Positions 23,338-32,121 of a stretch of 64,000 nucleotides of DNA are shown here, one piece after another. The DNA lies in the NCBI GenBank assembly GCA_028281445.1, contig JANQJW010000007.1:28694-92693 (forward strand). The letters are read 5' to 3'. Made by a program: the position numbers and the translations under genes. The notes beneath the pieces were generated by a model, which was not told the DNA's origin, searched no databases, and was given only the letters and a program-made list of their open reading frames with translations. The DNA comes from Planctomycetota bacterium. Lineage in GTDB: Bacteria > Planctomycetota > PLA2 > JAEUHO01. Within the stretch, counting starts at the first letter, position 1; each line of letters begins with the position of its first letter.

Positions 23338-25248
23338 CTATCGGCTCGCGTGCCGCCGCCGCTTGCGATCCTCGGGATCCGGGACCGTCAGCACGATGTC
23401 TTCGGCCGGCGCTTCGTACTCGCCGAGCGGGATGTAGGTGCTGCCGATCGTCACGCCGATGCGGATCTTGCCCTTGGGCACGCCCGGGAAGCGGAAGCGG
23501 CCTTCCTCGTTCTCGATCTTCGTCCAGTTCGTCGGCCCGCGCGGCGGCACCGAGATGGCGTTCAAGCTGTGGGTCTTGAGCGGCTTGCCGGCGGCGTCCA
23601 CGAGCCGGCCGCTGAAGGGCACGCCGGCCTCGACCGTCAGCACGAGGTCCTTCGTGCCGGTCTTCACCTTGTTCCCGTAGGTGCGCGGCACGTAGCCGCT
23701 GGCGCCGCCGCCTGCAGAGACGCTGAAGGTGAACGGGCCCAGGCCGTTGAGGTGGAAGTGCCCGCTTCGGTCCGTGTACGTCCACAGGTACGTGGTGCCC
23801 TTGCCCGGCTCGCCGTCGATGGCCTGCGCGACGACGCCGATGCCGGCCGCGACGGCAGCGCCGTCCGCGTCGATGACGCGCCCCGAGATGAAGAGTCCCT
23901 TCTTCAGCGTGATCGTCAGTGGATCCGGACCCGGGAACACACGCTCGAGGTTTGTCTGCATGAAGCCCCTGAAGCCGTTCGCCACGACGCGGTGCGGCGT
24001 CGACGGGTCCAGCGGAGGCGACTTGAAACCGCCCTTGCCGTCGAGCTGCGCGTAGACCATCTCCTGGCTGCCGGGCTGCTTTCCGTGGGGCATCATGAAG
24101 ACGAGGCCCCGGGTCGTGACGGCCTGGCCGTCTTCGTCGATCAGCGTGCCGGCGATGGCCTGGCCTCCGCTCAGGACGACCTGCAGGTTCTCCGTGCCCG
24201 CCTCGACGCCGTCCAGCGTCTTCGCGGCGAGAAAGGGGGTCTCTTCGCCGTAGGCCGGCGCAGGCGGCTCGATCGTCACCTTGTAGCGGCCCGGAGCGAG
24301 GCCGCGGATCCGGAACGCGCCGTCCTTCGAATCGACGCGTCGCCGGTTGCCGTAATCCGGACTGCCCTCGGGCGTGATGGCGAGCGCCACCACCGGAACC
24401 GGGCGCGTCACGAGCGTGCCGTCTTCCATGCGGATCTCGCCGGCGATATCGAGGCCGCGGCTCACCTCGAAGCGCAGGTCGTCCCGGCCGGCGCGCAGCG
24501 CCGCCGTGGTCACGCGGATCCAGTTCACGGTCTCCCCGTCGCGCATGCGGTGGCCGTAGCGAACCACGTAGCTCGCGTTCGCGGGCAGCTCCACGCGGAA
24601 GTGGCCGTCGGAATCCGTGTAGGCCACCCATGCCCGGCCGGCCTGGGGACTGAGGCTCGGACGCGCCTCGATCAGCAGGTTCGCGACCGGACGATCAGTG
24701 CCGCGTTCAACGGCGATGCCGGCGAGCTGCGAGAGCGGATGCACCGTGAGCTTCAGGTCGCTCCCCGGTGTGGTGCGTACCGACGCCGAGCCGTGACCGG
24801 GAATGACGACGGTGACGTGAAAGACGCCGTCGACGACGCCCTCCACCGCGAACAGGCCGTCCCTGTTCGTGGTCACATGCCGCGGCGCCACGCCCTGCTT
24901 GCCGATGGAGCGCACGGTGACGACAGCCTCGGCGAGAGGCCGCCCGTCCGGGTTGCGAACGCGACCCACGATGCGGCCCGGGCCGGGCTTGAGATGCGCC
25001 GGTCGCGTGTCCGGCGCCGATGCCTTCGCACGGGCGACGTGCTCCGCCTTCGGTTGCGTGCCGCGTCCGACCAGCTCGGGCGCGTCCTCGGTCATGTCGT
25101 CCGCGGTCAGGAGATCCGGTGTCTCGCGCTGCTGCGCACCGCTCTCCGTGTCGGGTAGCGAGCCCGCGTCGGGATCGTGCGGCCACAGGAAGAACACCGC
25201 CGCGGCTGCCGCCACGACACCCACGATGACGAGTGCGCGTGCTCCCAA
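23338..25248 (-). CDS. Anchored protein with about six carboxypeptidase-regulatory-like modules
   Basis: A 636-residue protein: TM anchor (about 4-22), acidic linker, motif EDAPELVGRG, then about six beta-sandwich modules opening with IVGRVRNPDGRP, IAGEIRMEDGTL, IAGTLIDEDGQA, ISGRVIDADGAA and FSGRLVDAAGKP, with D-G-x-F-R-[IV]-x-G-L-A-P-G-x-Y closing turns. The C terminus is basic (DRKRRRHASR). No enzyme domain is visible, so an extracytoplasmic structural or adhesive role is inferred. The start is TTG 25248, supported by a strong GGAGGT five bases upstream. It is divergent from the frameshifted lipoprotein gene. Confidence 0.83.
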   Translation of the reverse strand: MGARALVIVGVVAAAAAVFFLWPHDPDAGSLPDTESGAQQRETPDLLTADDMTEDAPELVGRGTQPKAEHVARAKASAPDTRPAHLKPGPGRIVGRVRNPDGRPLAEAVVTVRSIGKQGVAPRHVTTNRDGLFAVEGVVDGVFHVTVVIPGHGSASVRTTPGSDLKLTVHPLSQLAGIAVERGTDRPVANLLIEARPSLSPQAGRAWVAYTDSDGHFRVELPANASYVVRYGHRMRDGETVNWIRVTTAALRAGRDDLRFEVSRGLDIAGEIRMEDGTLVTRPVPVVALAITPEGSPDYGNRRRVDSKDGAFRIRGLAPGRYKVTIEPPAPAYGEETPFLAAKTLDGVEAGTENLQVVLSGGQAIAGTLIDEDGQAVTTRGLVFMMPHGKQPGSQEMVYAQLDGKGGFKSPPLDPSTPHRVVANGFRGFMQTNLERVFPGPDPLTITLKKGLFISGRVIDADGAAVAAGIGVVAQAIDGEPGKGTTYLWTYTDRSGHFHLNGLGPFTFSVSAGGGASGYVPRTYGNKVKTGTKDLVLTVEAGVPFSGRLVDAAGKPLKTHSLNAISVPPRGPTNWTKIENEEGRFRFPGVPKGKIRIGVTIGSTYIPLGEYEAPAEDIVLTVPDPEDRKRRRHASR

Positions 25249-25319
25249 TCGACACCTCCGATCCCAAGGTACCCGGGTCTGCGGGCCGTACGCTGGATCC
25301 GGCCGTTGGAGGGACTCGC

Positions 25320-25846
25320 ATGCACTGGGGCAGGATCTGCGCGCTCGCTGCCGTTGTCGCGCTCACTCTCTTGACGTTCGCGTCGTGCGGACCGCTGAAG
25401 TTCAAGGGCACGGACCTGCTCCTGAACAAGACCAGCTCGGACGACTTCGAGAAGGAGATGGGCAAGGCCTTCGGCGGCAACCTGAAGCCGACGTCATCCG
25501 GGAAGAGCGAGACGGAGGCGATCTTCGAGGGCGGCGACCAGTGGCTGCACTTCGTCTACATCGGCATGGTCGGCCTGGCGCTCATCGGCATCCTCGTCGG
25601 TCCGAAGCTCTTCAGCGCCGTCGGCGGGCTGGGTCTCATCCTGACGATCGTGTTCATGTTCGGCTTCGACACATGTTCACGGAGAAGTCCAAGGAAGGAG
25701 ATGCGCCCGGCGAGGCGAACCCGTTTGCCTCCAGCATCTCGCTCGACTGGGAGGCGGGCTGCTGGCTTGCGCTGGGCGGCTTCGCCGGCCTGGCGGCAGC
25801 GGGCTTCCAGGCGAAGAAGGGCGGCGGGGGCGGCGACAGCGGCTAG
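25320..25846 (+). CDS. Small membrane lipoprotein interrupted by a frameshift
   Basis: The first frame (from ATG 25320) encodes a lipoprotein signal (LTLLTFASC) and two adjacent hydrophobic segments (WLHFVYIGMVGLALIGILV, SAVGGLGLILTIVFMFGF). At about 25670 the coding character moves to the third frame, which continues MFTEKSKEGDAPG, FASSISLDWEAGCWLALGGFAGLAAAGF and a Gly-rich end at 25846. In the first frame the reading would run on into the next gene as Arg-rich nonsense. One missing base near GGCTTCGACACATG (GFD-x-MFTEK) would restore a single protein of about 175 residues. Sequencing error, true mutation or two overlapping genes are all possible. Family unknown. Confidence 0.65.
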
Positions 25847-25900
25847 CCCGCACGATCCCGAGGTAGCGCGTAGTCTGGACGCGTTGATTTGGGAGGGGAC

Positions 25901-28555
25901 ATGTCGAAGTCCCAGTGGGCGCTCGTCTTCGCGACGCTATTCCTGCTCGCCGTGCTCCTGTACGGGTTCGTGGGCGGCGGTCCGTCACTCGACTCGGATG
26001 GGGACGAGGCGGTCGTCGACTGGAACGGCTCGATCTGGTCCGACGAGGGCGCCGACGAACCCGTCGTCGGCCTGAAGGGCGCAGCGAAGAACGAGGCCTC
26101 TGTCGGCATCGATCTTCCGGCGCCCGCCAATCTGAGGAAGGTCGACCGCGAACGCGATCTCCACGGCATCGTGGTGCGCGAGGACGGCACGCCGGTGCCC
26201 GGTGCACGCGTCTTGGCGATCCACTACCCGTGGCGCTACGCGCGCCTCTTGACGGACGGTGCGCACGACGAGCAGGTGACGGCAGCCGAGACCTCCTCCG
26301 CGCTCGACGGCACGTTCTCCATGCGCCTCCGGCCCGGCGATCATGTCCACCTACGCGTGTTCGGGCGAGCGCTCGCTCCGGTCGAGCTCAGCATGCTGCA
26401 GGCCGGCGAGTTCGTGCGCGTTGTGCTGCGCCCGCCCGTGCGACTCATCGTGCAGGCCCGGGCGCCGGGCGGGAGCCCCGCCGTCGGCCTCGCGGTCCGC
26501 GTCATGCCGCGCGGCCGCCGTGGGGGGCTCTGGTACGACGAGACCGCCACGACGGGCGAGGATGGCACGTGCGCCTTCGAACTGCCTCCGGGTGGCTCGG
26601 TCTTCCTGGACCCGGAGCCGGAGGAGGAGGGCTGGGGGCAGCCGGGCTGGATCACCGTGCAGTTGCCCCAAACGGGCGAGGTGATCCACGAGCTCGAGCT
26701 GGCCGAGGGCCGCACGTTGCGCGGGACCGTCACCGACGAGAAGACGGGGCAGCCGATCAGGGGCGCGCGCGTCGGGATGAACTGGAATCTGCGTCCCGAG
26801 GTGGAGACCGACGAGAACGGCCGCTATGAGCTGCACGGCTGGACCGGCGAGGGCGTTCGGGACATCCACGTGCTTGCCGAGGGATACGGCCGCGCGCAGG
26901 TCGATGTCGGGGCGAAGGAGGTCATCGACTTCCGACTCGTGCGCGGGCTAGTTGTCAAGGGACGCGTCGTCGACGAGGCGGGCGAGCCCCTCATGGAGGC
27001 CCAGGTGCTGGCCATCGCGTCGCAGCTCGACAGCGGACAGCAAGAGATCTCCATGGACTCAGCCGACACCAAGCGAGACGGAACGTTCGTTCTCAAAGGG
27101 CTGCGCCCGGACATGGCTCACCCGTTGACGGTCATCAAGCGCGGCTACGCCCAGCACATGGGCAGCGTGAGCACGCAGCCCGCAGGCGGTGTGCTCGATC
27201 TCGGCGACATCATCATGCGGCCCGCGTGCGTCGTCATGGGGGAGGTGTCGAGCGCCGACGGGAAGCCGCTGCCGCGCGTTCCGGTTGCGCTTCGCGTCGA
27301 GGAGACGAGCGAGCGCTACGGCCGTTCGTGGGAACGCATGACCGACGACCTCGGCCGCTTCCGATTCGAGGATCTGCCGACCGCGCGCTACCGCATCGCG
27401 TCGCGGCCCGAGGGCAGCTCCGGTACCCAACAGACCGTCATCGTGACGACGCATGAGAAGCCGTACGTCGTGCGGCTACGCCAGGAAGCAGCGCGGGCCG
27501 TACGCGTGCTCGTCACGGACGAGGATGCCAATCCGCTGCATGGCATGTACGTGCAGGCGAGCGGCCAGCGCAAGAACGTCCGCTCGCAGACCGACGAGAA
27601 CGGCGTTGCGATGCTGCAGCTGCCGCCGATCCCGATGCAGATCCGTCTGTTCCTGGGCCCGGATGGGGGCTGGCTGCCGCCGCAATCGATCAAGCTGTCC
27701 GCCGACGCGATGGAGTGCACCTTCGTACTGGAGAAGGCCGTGCTGACGAGCGGAACGCTGCTCGATCCTGCGGGCAAGCCGCTGCCCTGGGCCACGATGG
27801 ACGTCGAGGAGAAAGGCAAGCGCATCGAGTGGGCGCGTACGAACGCCGAGGGCAAGTTCTACGTGCGTACGCGGCGTGACCTCACCTTCTCGATCGTCTT
27901 CTACGGCAAGGTCGCCCCCGACAAGAGCCGGCGCTATCGGCCGGACACGGCACCAATGAAGGGCCGCACCGACGCCGTGCGCGCCGGAACGAAGGACGTC
28001 GTCATCCGAGCGACGGCGCTGGATGCCAGCGGCTCCCTGCGCGTTCGCGTTCTCGACCCGGAAGGCAACCCGCTGCAGGGGATCCTGCTGAGCCTCAACC
28101 CGTCGCCCGTGAAGAGCCAGTTTCCCCAGACGGATGCCGACGGGTGGGCGCGCCTCGAGGGACTTCAAAGACGCCTGACACGCGTGGAGGCCATGTTCAC
28201 TTCGTCGCTGGAACGCCCGTGGCTGCGGCCACGTGTCGAGCACGCCATGCCCGACGGACAGGAGCTGGTGCTTCAGATGCGGCGGGGTGCGCGCATCGAG
28301 GGCACCCTCTTGAAGAGCGACGAGAGCCCGGCTTCCGGCGGCACCGTGACGGTCTGGATCGACAAGCGGCCCGCTTTCCAGGCCCAAGCGAACGAGCAGG
28401 GGCGCTTCGTGGTCGTCGTCGACCCGGACGAGAAGCGCTCGATCCTGCTGCAGAGCCAGCAGCGCTTGCCGAACGGCACGTTCCTCATGGCACGGCAGGA
28501 CAGCGTCCGCCCGGGCGACACCGGCATCGTGTTGCGCTTGCGAAGGGGCCCGTAG
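25901..28555 (+). CDS. Anchored protein with about nine carboxypeptidase-regulatory-like modules
   Basis: An 884-residue relative of the proteins at 7017 and 23338. It has a TM anchor (WALVFATLFLLAVLLYGFV, about 5-23), an acidic linker and about nine modules beginning LHGIVVREDGTP, LRGTVTDEKTGQP, VKGRVVDEAGEP, VMGEVSSADGKP, TSGTLLDPAGKP and LRVRVLDPEGNP. Each ends in a D-x-x-G-x-[FY] hairpin. The ATG at 25901 follows GGGAGGGG. It converges on the next lipoprotein gene with only 3 nt between. No enzymatic motif is seen; a periplasmic scaffold is the likeliest role. Confidence 0.85.
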   Translation: MSKSQWALVFATLFLLAVLLYGFVGGGPSLDSDGDEAVVDWNGSIWSDEGADEPVVGLKGAAKNEASVGIDLPAPANLRKVDRERDLHGIVVREDGTPVPGARVLAIHYPWRYARLLTDGAHDEQVTAAETSSALDGTFSMRLRPGDHVHLRVFGRALAPVELSMLQAGEFVRVVLRPPVRLIVQARAPGGSPAVGLAVRVMPRGRRGGLWYDETATTGEDGTCAFELPPGGSVFLDPEPEEEGWGQPGWITVQLPQTGEVIHELELAEGRTLRGTVTDEKTGQPIRGARVGMNWNLRPEVETDENGRYELHGWTGEGVRDIHVLAEGYGRAQVDVGAKEVIDFRLVRGLVVKGRVVDEAGEPLMEAQVLAIASQLDSGQQEISMDSADTKRDGTFVLKGLRPDMAHPLTVIKRGYAQHMGSVSTQPAGGVLDLGDIIMRPACVVMGEVSSADGKPLPRVPVALRVEETSERYGRSWERMTDDLGRFRFEDLPTARYRIASRPEGSSGTQQTVIVTTHEKPYVVRLRQEAARAVRVLVTDEDANPLHGMYVQASGQRKNVRSQTDENGVAMLQLPPIPMQIRLFLGPDGGWLPPQSIKLSADAMECTFVLEKAVLTSGTLLDPAGKPLPWATMDVEEKGKRIEWARTNAEGKFYVRTRRDLTFSIVFYGKVAPDKSRRYRPDTAPMKGRTDAVRAGTKDVVIRATALDASGSLRVRVLDPEGNPLQGILLSLNPSPVKSQFPQTDADGWARLEGLQRRLTRVEAMFTSSLERPWLRPRVEHAMPDGQELVLQMRRGARIEGTLLKSDESPASGGTVTVWIDKRPAFQAQANEQGRFVVVVDPDEKRSILLQSQQRLPNGTFLMARQDSVRPGDTGIVLRLRRGP

Positions 28556-28558
28556 ACG

Positions 28559-29209
28559 CTAGAAGGCGCCCTGGAAGGACGTGAAGATCGCCTGCACGGC
28601 CTTTGTCGCCTCGTCCTTCGTCATCTGCGCGGCGAGATCCGCGTCCGACGTCACGCGCTTGCCCCCGCGTATGTCGACGGCGAAGTCGATCAGGTGCTTG
28701 CCGTCGTGGTACCAGGCTTGGAAGAAGTGCGCGGTCAAGCGCCGCGTACCACCACCCTGCTTCTCTTCCATGTAGCTGCGCGTGTAGAGATAGAGCCCCT
28801 TGCGACCGCCCGCGAAGTCGATGTGCCCCGCATCCCAGACGAGCTTCGGGTTGCTCGCGTGCTTGCGGTTGAGGTGGCGGCGCAGGCGCATGTGATCGCG
28901 GCTCGCATCGGGTTCGAGCGACTCGCACGTCGACGGCGCACACGGGGAGAAGGTCACGCGCACCTGCAGCGTCGCGCCGCCTGCGGTCTTCTTCTCCTGC
29001 TGGTACGTCGACATGGCCCCAGCCTTGGCGACCTTGCCGGACATCTGCTTGAAGCCGGGCACCGCAACCTGCGACCACGTGTCGAGCGGGATCTTCTCGG
29101 CACGCGGCGCATCGCCGCCGCCGTTGGGATTGTCGGGCGACGGGTCGTCACCGCCGCATCCCGGCGCTACCAGCGTGATGAGGAACAGGGCGAGGAGTAC
29201 GCGATGCAT
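28559..29209 (-). CDS. Predicted lipoprotein of unknown function
   Basis: A 216-residue lipoprotein (signal LLALFLITLVAPGC) with a Gly/Asp/Pro-rich linker after the lipid-bearing Cys. The mature domain contains two cysteines in FSPCAPSTC, possibly a disulfide, and strands such as GLYLYTRSYMEEKQ, HFFQAWYHDGKHLIDFAVDI and a helical end (MTKDEATKAVQAIFTSFQGAF). I do not recognise a family. It is divergent from the nucleotidyltransferase gene. Confidence 0.65.
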   Translation of the reverse strand: MHRVLLALFLITLVAPGCGGDDPSPDNPNGGGDAPRAEKIPLDTWSQVAVPGFKQMSGKVAKAGAMSTYQQEKKTAGGATLQVRVTFSPCAPSTCESLEPDASRDHMRLRRHLNRKHASNPKLVWDAGHIDFAGGRKGLYLYTRSYMEEKQGGGTRRLTAHFFQAWYHDGKHLIDFAVDIRGGKRVTSDADLAAQMTKDEATKAVQAIFTSFQGAF

Positions 29210-29253
29210 AGAGGCCTCCGGTTCGGCGCTATCCTGCCTCGCCGAGGAGCACC

Positions 29254-30048
29254 GTGGAAGCCATCGACCCCGCGATCCGCCGCCGCATCGAAGACACCCT
29301 CGCGGAGATCGAGTCGACCGAGGGGGTGAGGGTCCTCTTTGCCTGTGAGTCCGGCAGCCGTGCCTGGGGCTTCGCGTCGTCCGACAGCGACTACGACGCC
29401 CGGTTCCTATACCTCCGCCCGCGCGACTGGTACCTCTCGATCGACCTCGAGCGGCAACGCGACGTGATCGAGCTGCCGATCGAAGACGAGCTCGACGTCA
29501 ACGGCTGGGATCTGCGAAAGGCCCTCCAGCTCTACCGCAAGTCGAACCCGGTTATTCACGAGTGGCTGGGGTCGCCCATCGTCTATCGCGACGCGAGTCC
29601 TGCCGTCGCGCGGCTGCGTGCGCTCGCCGACGAGTACTACTCGCCGAAGCGCTGCTGGCATCACTACGGCAGCATGGCGCGTGGCAACTACCGCTCGTAC
29701 TTGAAGCGCGAGGAGGTCCCGGGCAAGAAGTACCTCTACGTGCTGCGACCTCTGCTCGCGGTTCGCTGGATCCTCAACGGCTGGGGTGTCGTCCCGACGC
29801 TGTTTCCGGAACTGATCGAGCGCGTGGTCGACGATCCGCAGCTCAAGGCCGAGATCGACAAGCTGCTCGAAGCCAAGCGCGCCGGTCGCGAGCTCGACGG
29901 GATCCCGCGCAACCCCGTGCTCGACGCTTACATCGAGTCGCAGATCGCCGAGCTCGAAGCTTCCAGCGGCGAGCTCGAGGTTCCCTCTGCGCCGCTCGAG
30001 CCGCTTGACCGGCTCTTCCTCGACGCGCTCGACGAGTCCTGGGGCTAG
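29254..30048 (+). CDS. Nucleotidyltransferase, RlaP/YcgL family
   Basis: A 264-residue cytosolic protein of the polymerase-beta superfamily group known as RlaP (RNA-repair-associated nucleotidyltransferases). The active-site strand reads CESGSRAWGFASSDSDYDARF, with the G-S-R-A-W-G motif and the D-x-D carboxylates (S-D-Y-D). The C-terminal helical part includes YGSMARGNYRSYL and KKYLYVLRPLLAVRWI, also typical. The biochemical substrate is not settled in the family. No RtcB/RtcA or Hen1 repair genes are adjacent. The start is GTG 29254. The end overlaps the convergent tupC by four bases. Confidence 0.85.
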   Translation: MEAIDPAIRRRIEDTLAEIESTEGVRVLFACESGSRAWGFASSDSDYDARFLYLRPRDWYLSIDLERQRDVIELPIEDELDVNGWDLRKALQLYRKSNPVIHEWLGSPIVYRDASPAVARLRALADEYYSPKRCWHHYGSMARGNYRSYLKREEVPGKKYLYVLRPLLAVRWILNGWGVVPTLFPELIERVVDDPQLKAEIDKLLEAKRAGRELDGIPRNPVLDAYIESQIAELEASSGELEVPSAPLEPLDRLFLDALDESWG

Positions 30049-30608
30049 GACAGGTCGACCACGCGTAGCCCCTCGGCGTGCGCGAGGTCCGGCGCTGCGA
30101 CCACGAGCGTGCCTTCGTAGGCGCGGATGGCGGCTTGGACGGCCGCGATGCCCTCGTCGTCCAGCGCGGCGAAGGGCTCGTCGAGCAGCAGCACCTCCGG
30201 CGAGGCAGCGAGTGCACGAGCGATGACGACGCGCCGGCGCTCCCCACCGGAGAGCGTCCTCGCCTCGCGCTCGGCGAGAGCCGTGGCGTCGAGCTGTTGC
30301 AGCCACTCGTGCGCCTGTGTCGCGGGTGCGCCCCGCAGCCGCAGCGGATAGGAGACGTTCTGGGCCGCCGTGCCACGGAAGAGATACGGGCGCTGGTGGA
30401 CGAGGACCGCGCGCCCCGGCGGGGGCAGGCCCTCGACCGTACCCGTCGTCGGCTCCTGGAAACCCGCCAGCACGCGTAGCAGCGTGGTCTTCCCGCTGCC
30501 GTTGGGGCCACGGACGCCGACGCGCTCGCCGGGCGCGATGTCGAGCGACGGCAGGGCGAGCGCGCTGACCTCGCCGAACCGCACGTGGAGATCGCGGACG
30601 CGAATCAT
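30045..30608 (-). CDS. tupC: Tungstate-type ABC transporter ATP-binding protein, lacking the switch histidine
   Basis: A short (187-residue) ABC ATPase, last gene of the tungsten operon. Walker A is G34-P-N-G-S-G-K-T-T42, the Q-loop Q72, the signature L-S-G-G-E at 119-123 and Walker B LLLDEP near 140-145. At the H-loop the usual T-H-D is A172-P173-D174, so the switch histidine is missing; ATP hydrolysis may be slow or use another residue. The substrate is inferred from the adjacent TupA-like binding protein and permease. It overlaps tupB by four bases (ATGA), so translation is coupled. Confidence 0.8.
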   Translation of the reverse strand: MIRVRDLHVRFGEVSALALPSLDIAPGERVGVRGPNGSGKTTLLRVLAGFQEPTTGTVEGLPPPGRAVLVHQRPYLFRGTAAQNVSYPLRLRGAPATQAHEWLQQLDATALAEREARTLSGGERRRVVIARALAASPEVLLLDEPFAALDDEGIAAVQAAIRAYEGTLVVAAPDLAHAEGLRVVDLS

Positions 30609-31294
30609 CGCTTCTTCTCCCGCGCGAGGCTGAGTGCGGTGATCGTGATCACGACCGCAAGCGCGATCAGGATGATGCCGGGCGCCAAGGCCGTGCCGAA
30701 GCGCCCGCGGCTGAGATCGAGCACGACCGTCGAGGCGAGCGTACGCGTGCGCATCTCCAGGTTGCCGCCGACGGTGATTGCGACACCGAGTTCGGAGAAG
30801 CAGCGTGCAAACGCCATCAGGAAGCCGGTCGCGATGGCCAGCCGAACCTCGTTCAGCACGGTACGCATGGCCTGCCAGCGTGATGCGCCGAGCGTGCGAG
30901 CGGATTCCAGCGCGACGGGGTTCGAGTCGGCGGTGGCCGCGTACGCCATCGAACCGATGATCGGGAACGCGAGCAGGAACTCACCGATGATGATTGCGAG
31001 CTTCGTATAGAGCAGGTCGAGGCCGCCCAGCAGGCCGTGGCGCGAGAGCAGCCCGAATACGATGAGCCCGACGACGACGGTGGGAACGAACATGCCCAAG
31101 CGCAGCAGGAACGCCTGCGTACGCGTCGCGCGCGGCCGGTAGAGCCCGAGCCACGCGCCATAGGGAACTGCGACGAACCCGGCGGCGACGATCGCGATCA
31201 CCGTGCAGAAGAGCGAGACGTAAACGGCGTGGAGCACCTGCCGGTCGCCCGACGCGATCAGGTGAAACGCCTCCTTGATGCCCTCCCAGATCAA
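30605..31294 (-). CDS. tupB: Tungstate-type ABC transporter permease
   Basis: A 229-residue inner-membrane permease with about five TM segments and the ABC-transporter EAA-like loop LESARTLGASRWQAMRTVL. It is of the molybdate/tungstate/sulfate permease type; FAVPYGAWLGLYRP-type and FALSFARCFSELGVAITVGGN-type segments match TupB proteins. It lies six bases after the binding-protein gene and overlaps tupC. It forms the membrane channel of the TupABC importer. Confidence 0.86.
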   Translation of the reverse strand: MIWEGIKEAFHLIASGDRQVLHAVYVSLFCTVIAIVAAGFVAVPYGAWLGLYRPRATRTQAFLLRLGMFVPTVVVGLIVFGLLSRHGLLGGLDLLYTKLAIIIGEFLLAFPIIGSMAYAATADSNPVALESARTLGASRWQAMRTVLNEVRLAIATGFLMAFARCFSELGVAITVGGNLEMRTRTLASTVVLDLSRGRFGTALAPGIILIALAVVITITALSLAREKKR

Positions 31295-31300
31295 GCCGAC

Positions 31301-32119
31301 TCACTCCCTCGTCGCGGGCTGGAAGAGCACTTCGTCGTCAACACGAAAGGCAGCGATGCGCTTCTGGCCGCGCGGCGACGTCATGTAGTCGAGTAGCGCG
31401 CGGGCGGCGCTCGCGTTCACGCCGGGGTGCTTTGCCGGGTTCACCAGGATGGCACCGTAGGGATTGCGGAGCGACGCATCGCCCTCCATGAGGATGACCA
31501 GCTCGATGCGATCACGAAACGCGAGGTATGTACCGCGGTCTGCCAGCGTGTACGCGCGCTTCTCGTCCGCCATCACGAGGCACTTGCCCATGCCCTGCCC
31601 GGCCTTCCAGTAGCTCTCGTTGTCGGCGGGGTCGACGCCGGTTGCCGCCCACAGGGCGCGCTCGCGGATGTGCGTGCCGGAGTCGTCGCTCCGCGAGATG
31701 AAGAGTGCGTCGCTGGCGAGGATCTTCTTGAGCGCGTCGCCCGGACGTCGGAGACCACGGATCCCCGCGGGATCCGACGGCGGTCCGACGATCGCGAAGT
31801 CGTTCCACATCACATCGCGCCGATCGATGCCGTGGCCCTCCGCGACGAAGGCATCTTCCCGCTCCCGGGCGTGGACCAGAACGAGGTCCGCATCCCCCCG
31901 GCGCCCGAGGGCGAGCGCCTGGCCCGTGCCCACGGGGACCACGATCACTTCGATGCCCGTCTCGGTCTTGAATGGCTCGAGGAGGTGCGTCAAGAGGCCG
32001 GAGTTCGCCGTGCTCGTGGTCGTCACGAGGCGGACGCGTTGTGTAGCCGCTCCCTCGTCGCCGCAGCCTGTCGAGAACGCCGCCAGCAGCACGGCGGCGA
32101 ACAAGGCGAGCGCGCGCAT
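31301..32119 (-). CDS. tupA: Tungstate-binding periplasmic lipoprotein (TupA-like)
   Basis: A 272-residue substrate-binding protein with a lipoprotein signal (ALFAAVLLAAFSTGC). The start of the mature part, VRLVTTTSTANSGLL, is the T-T-T-S hallmark of TupA-type oxyanion binders. Further family motifs follow: PVGTGQALALGRRGDADLVLVHARERED, VMWNDFAIVGPPSDPAGI and SRSDDSGTHIRERALW. TupA proteins bind tungstate with high selectivity over molybdate. The gene starts two bases after the FDH stop, so the importer is made from the same mRNA as the metal-dependent enzymes. Distinguishing tungstate from molybdate by sequence alone is not certain. Confidence 0.87.
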   Translation of the reverse strand: MRALALFAAVLLAAFSTGCGDEGAATQRVRLVTTTSTANSGLLTHLLEPFKTETGIEVIVVPVGTGQALALGRRGDADLVLVHAREREDAFVAEGHGIDRRDVMWNDFAIVGPPSDPAGIRGLRRPGDALKKILASDALFISRSDDSGTHIRERALWAATGVDPADNESYWKAGQGMGKCLVMADEKRAYTLADRGTYLAFRDRIELVILMEGDASLRNPYGAILVNPAKHPGVNASAARALLDYMTSPRGQKRIAAFRVDDEVLFQPATRE

Positions 32120-32121
32120 GC

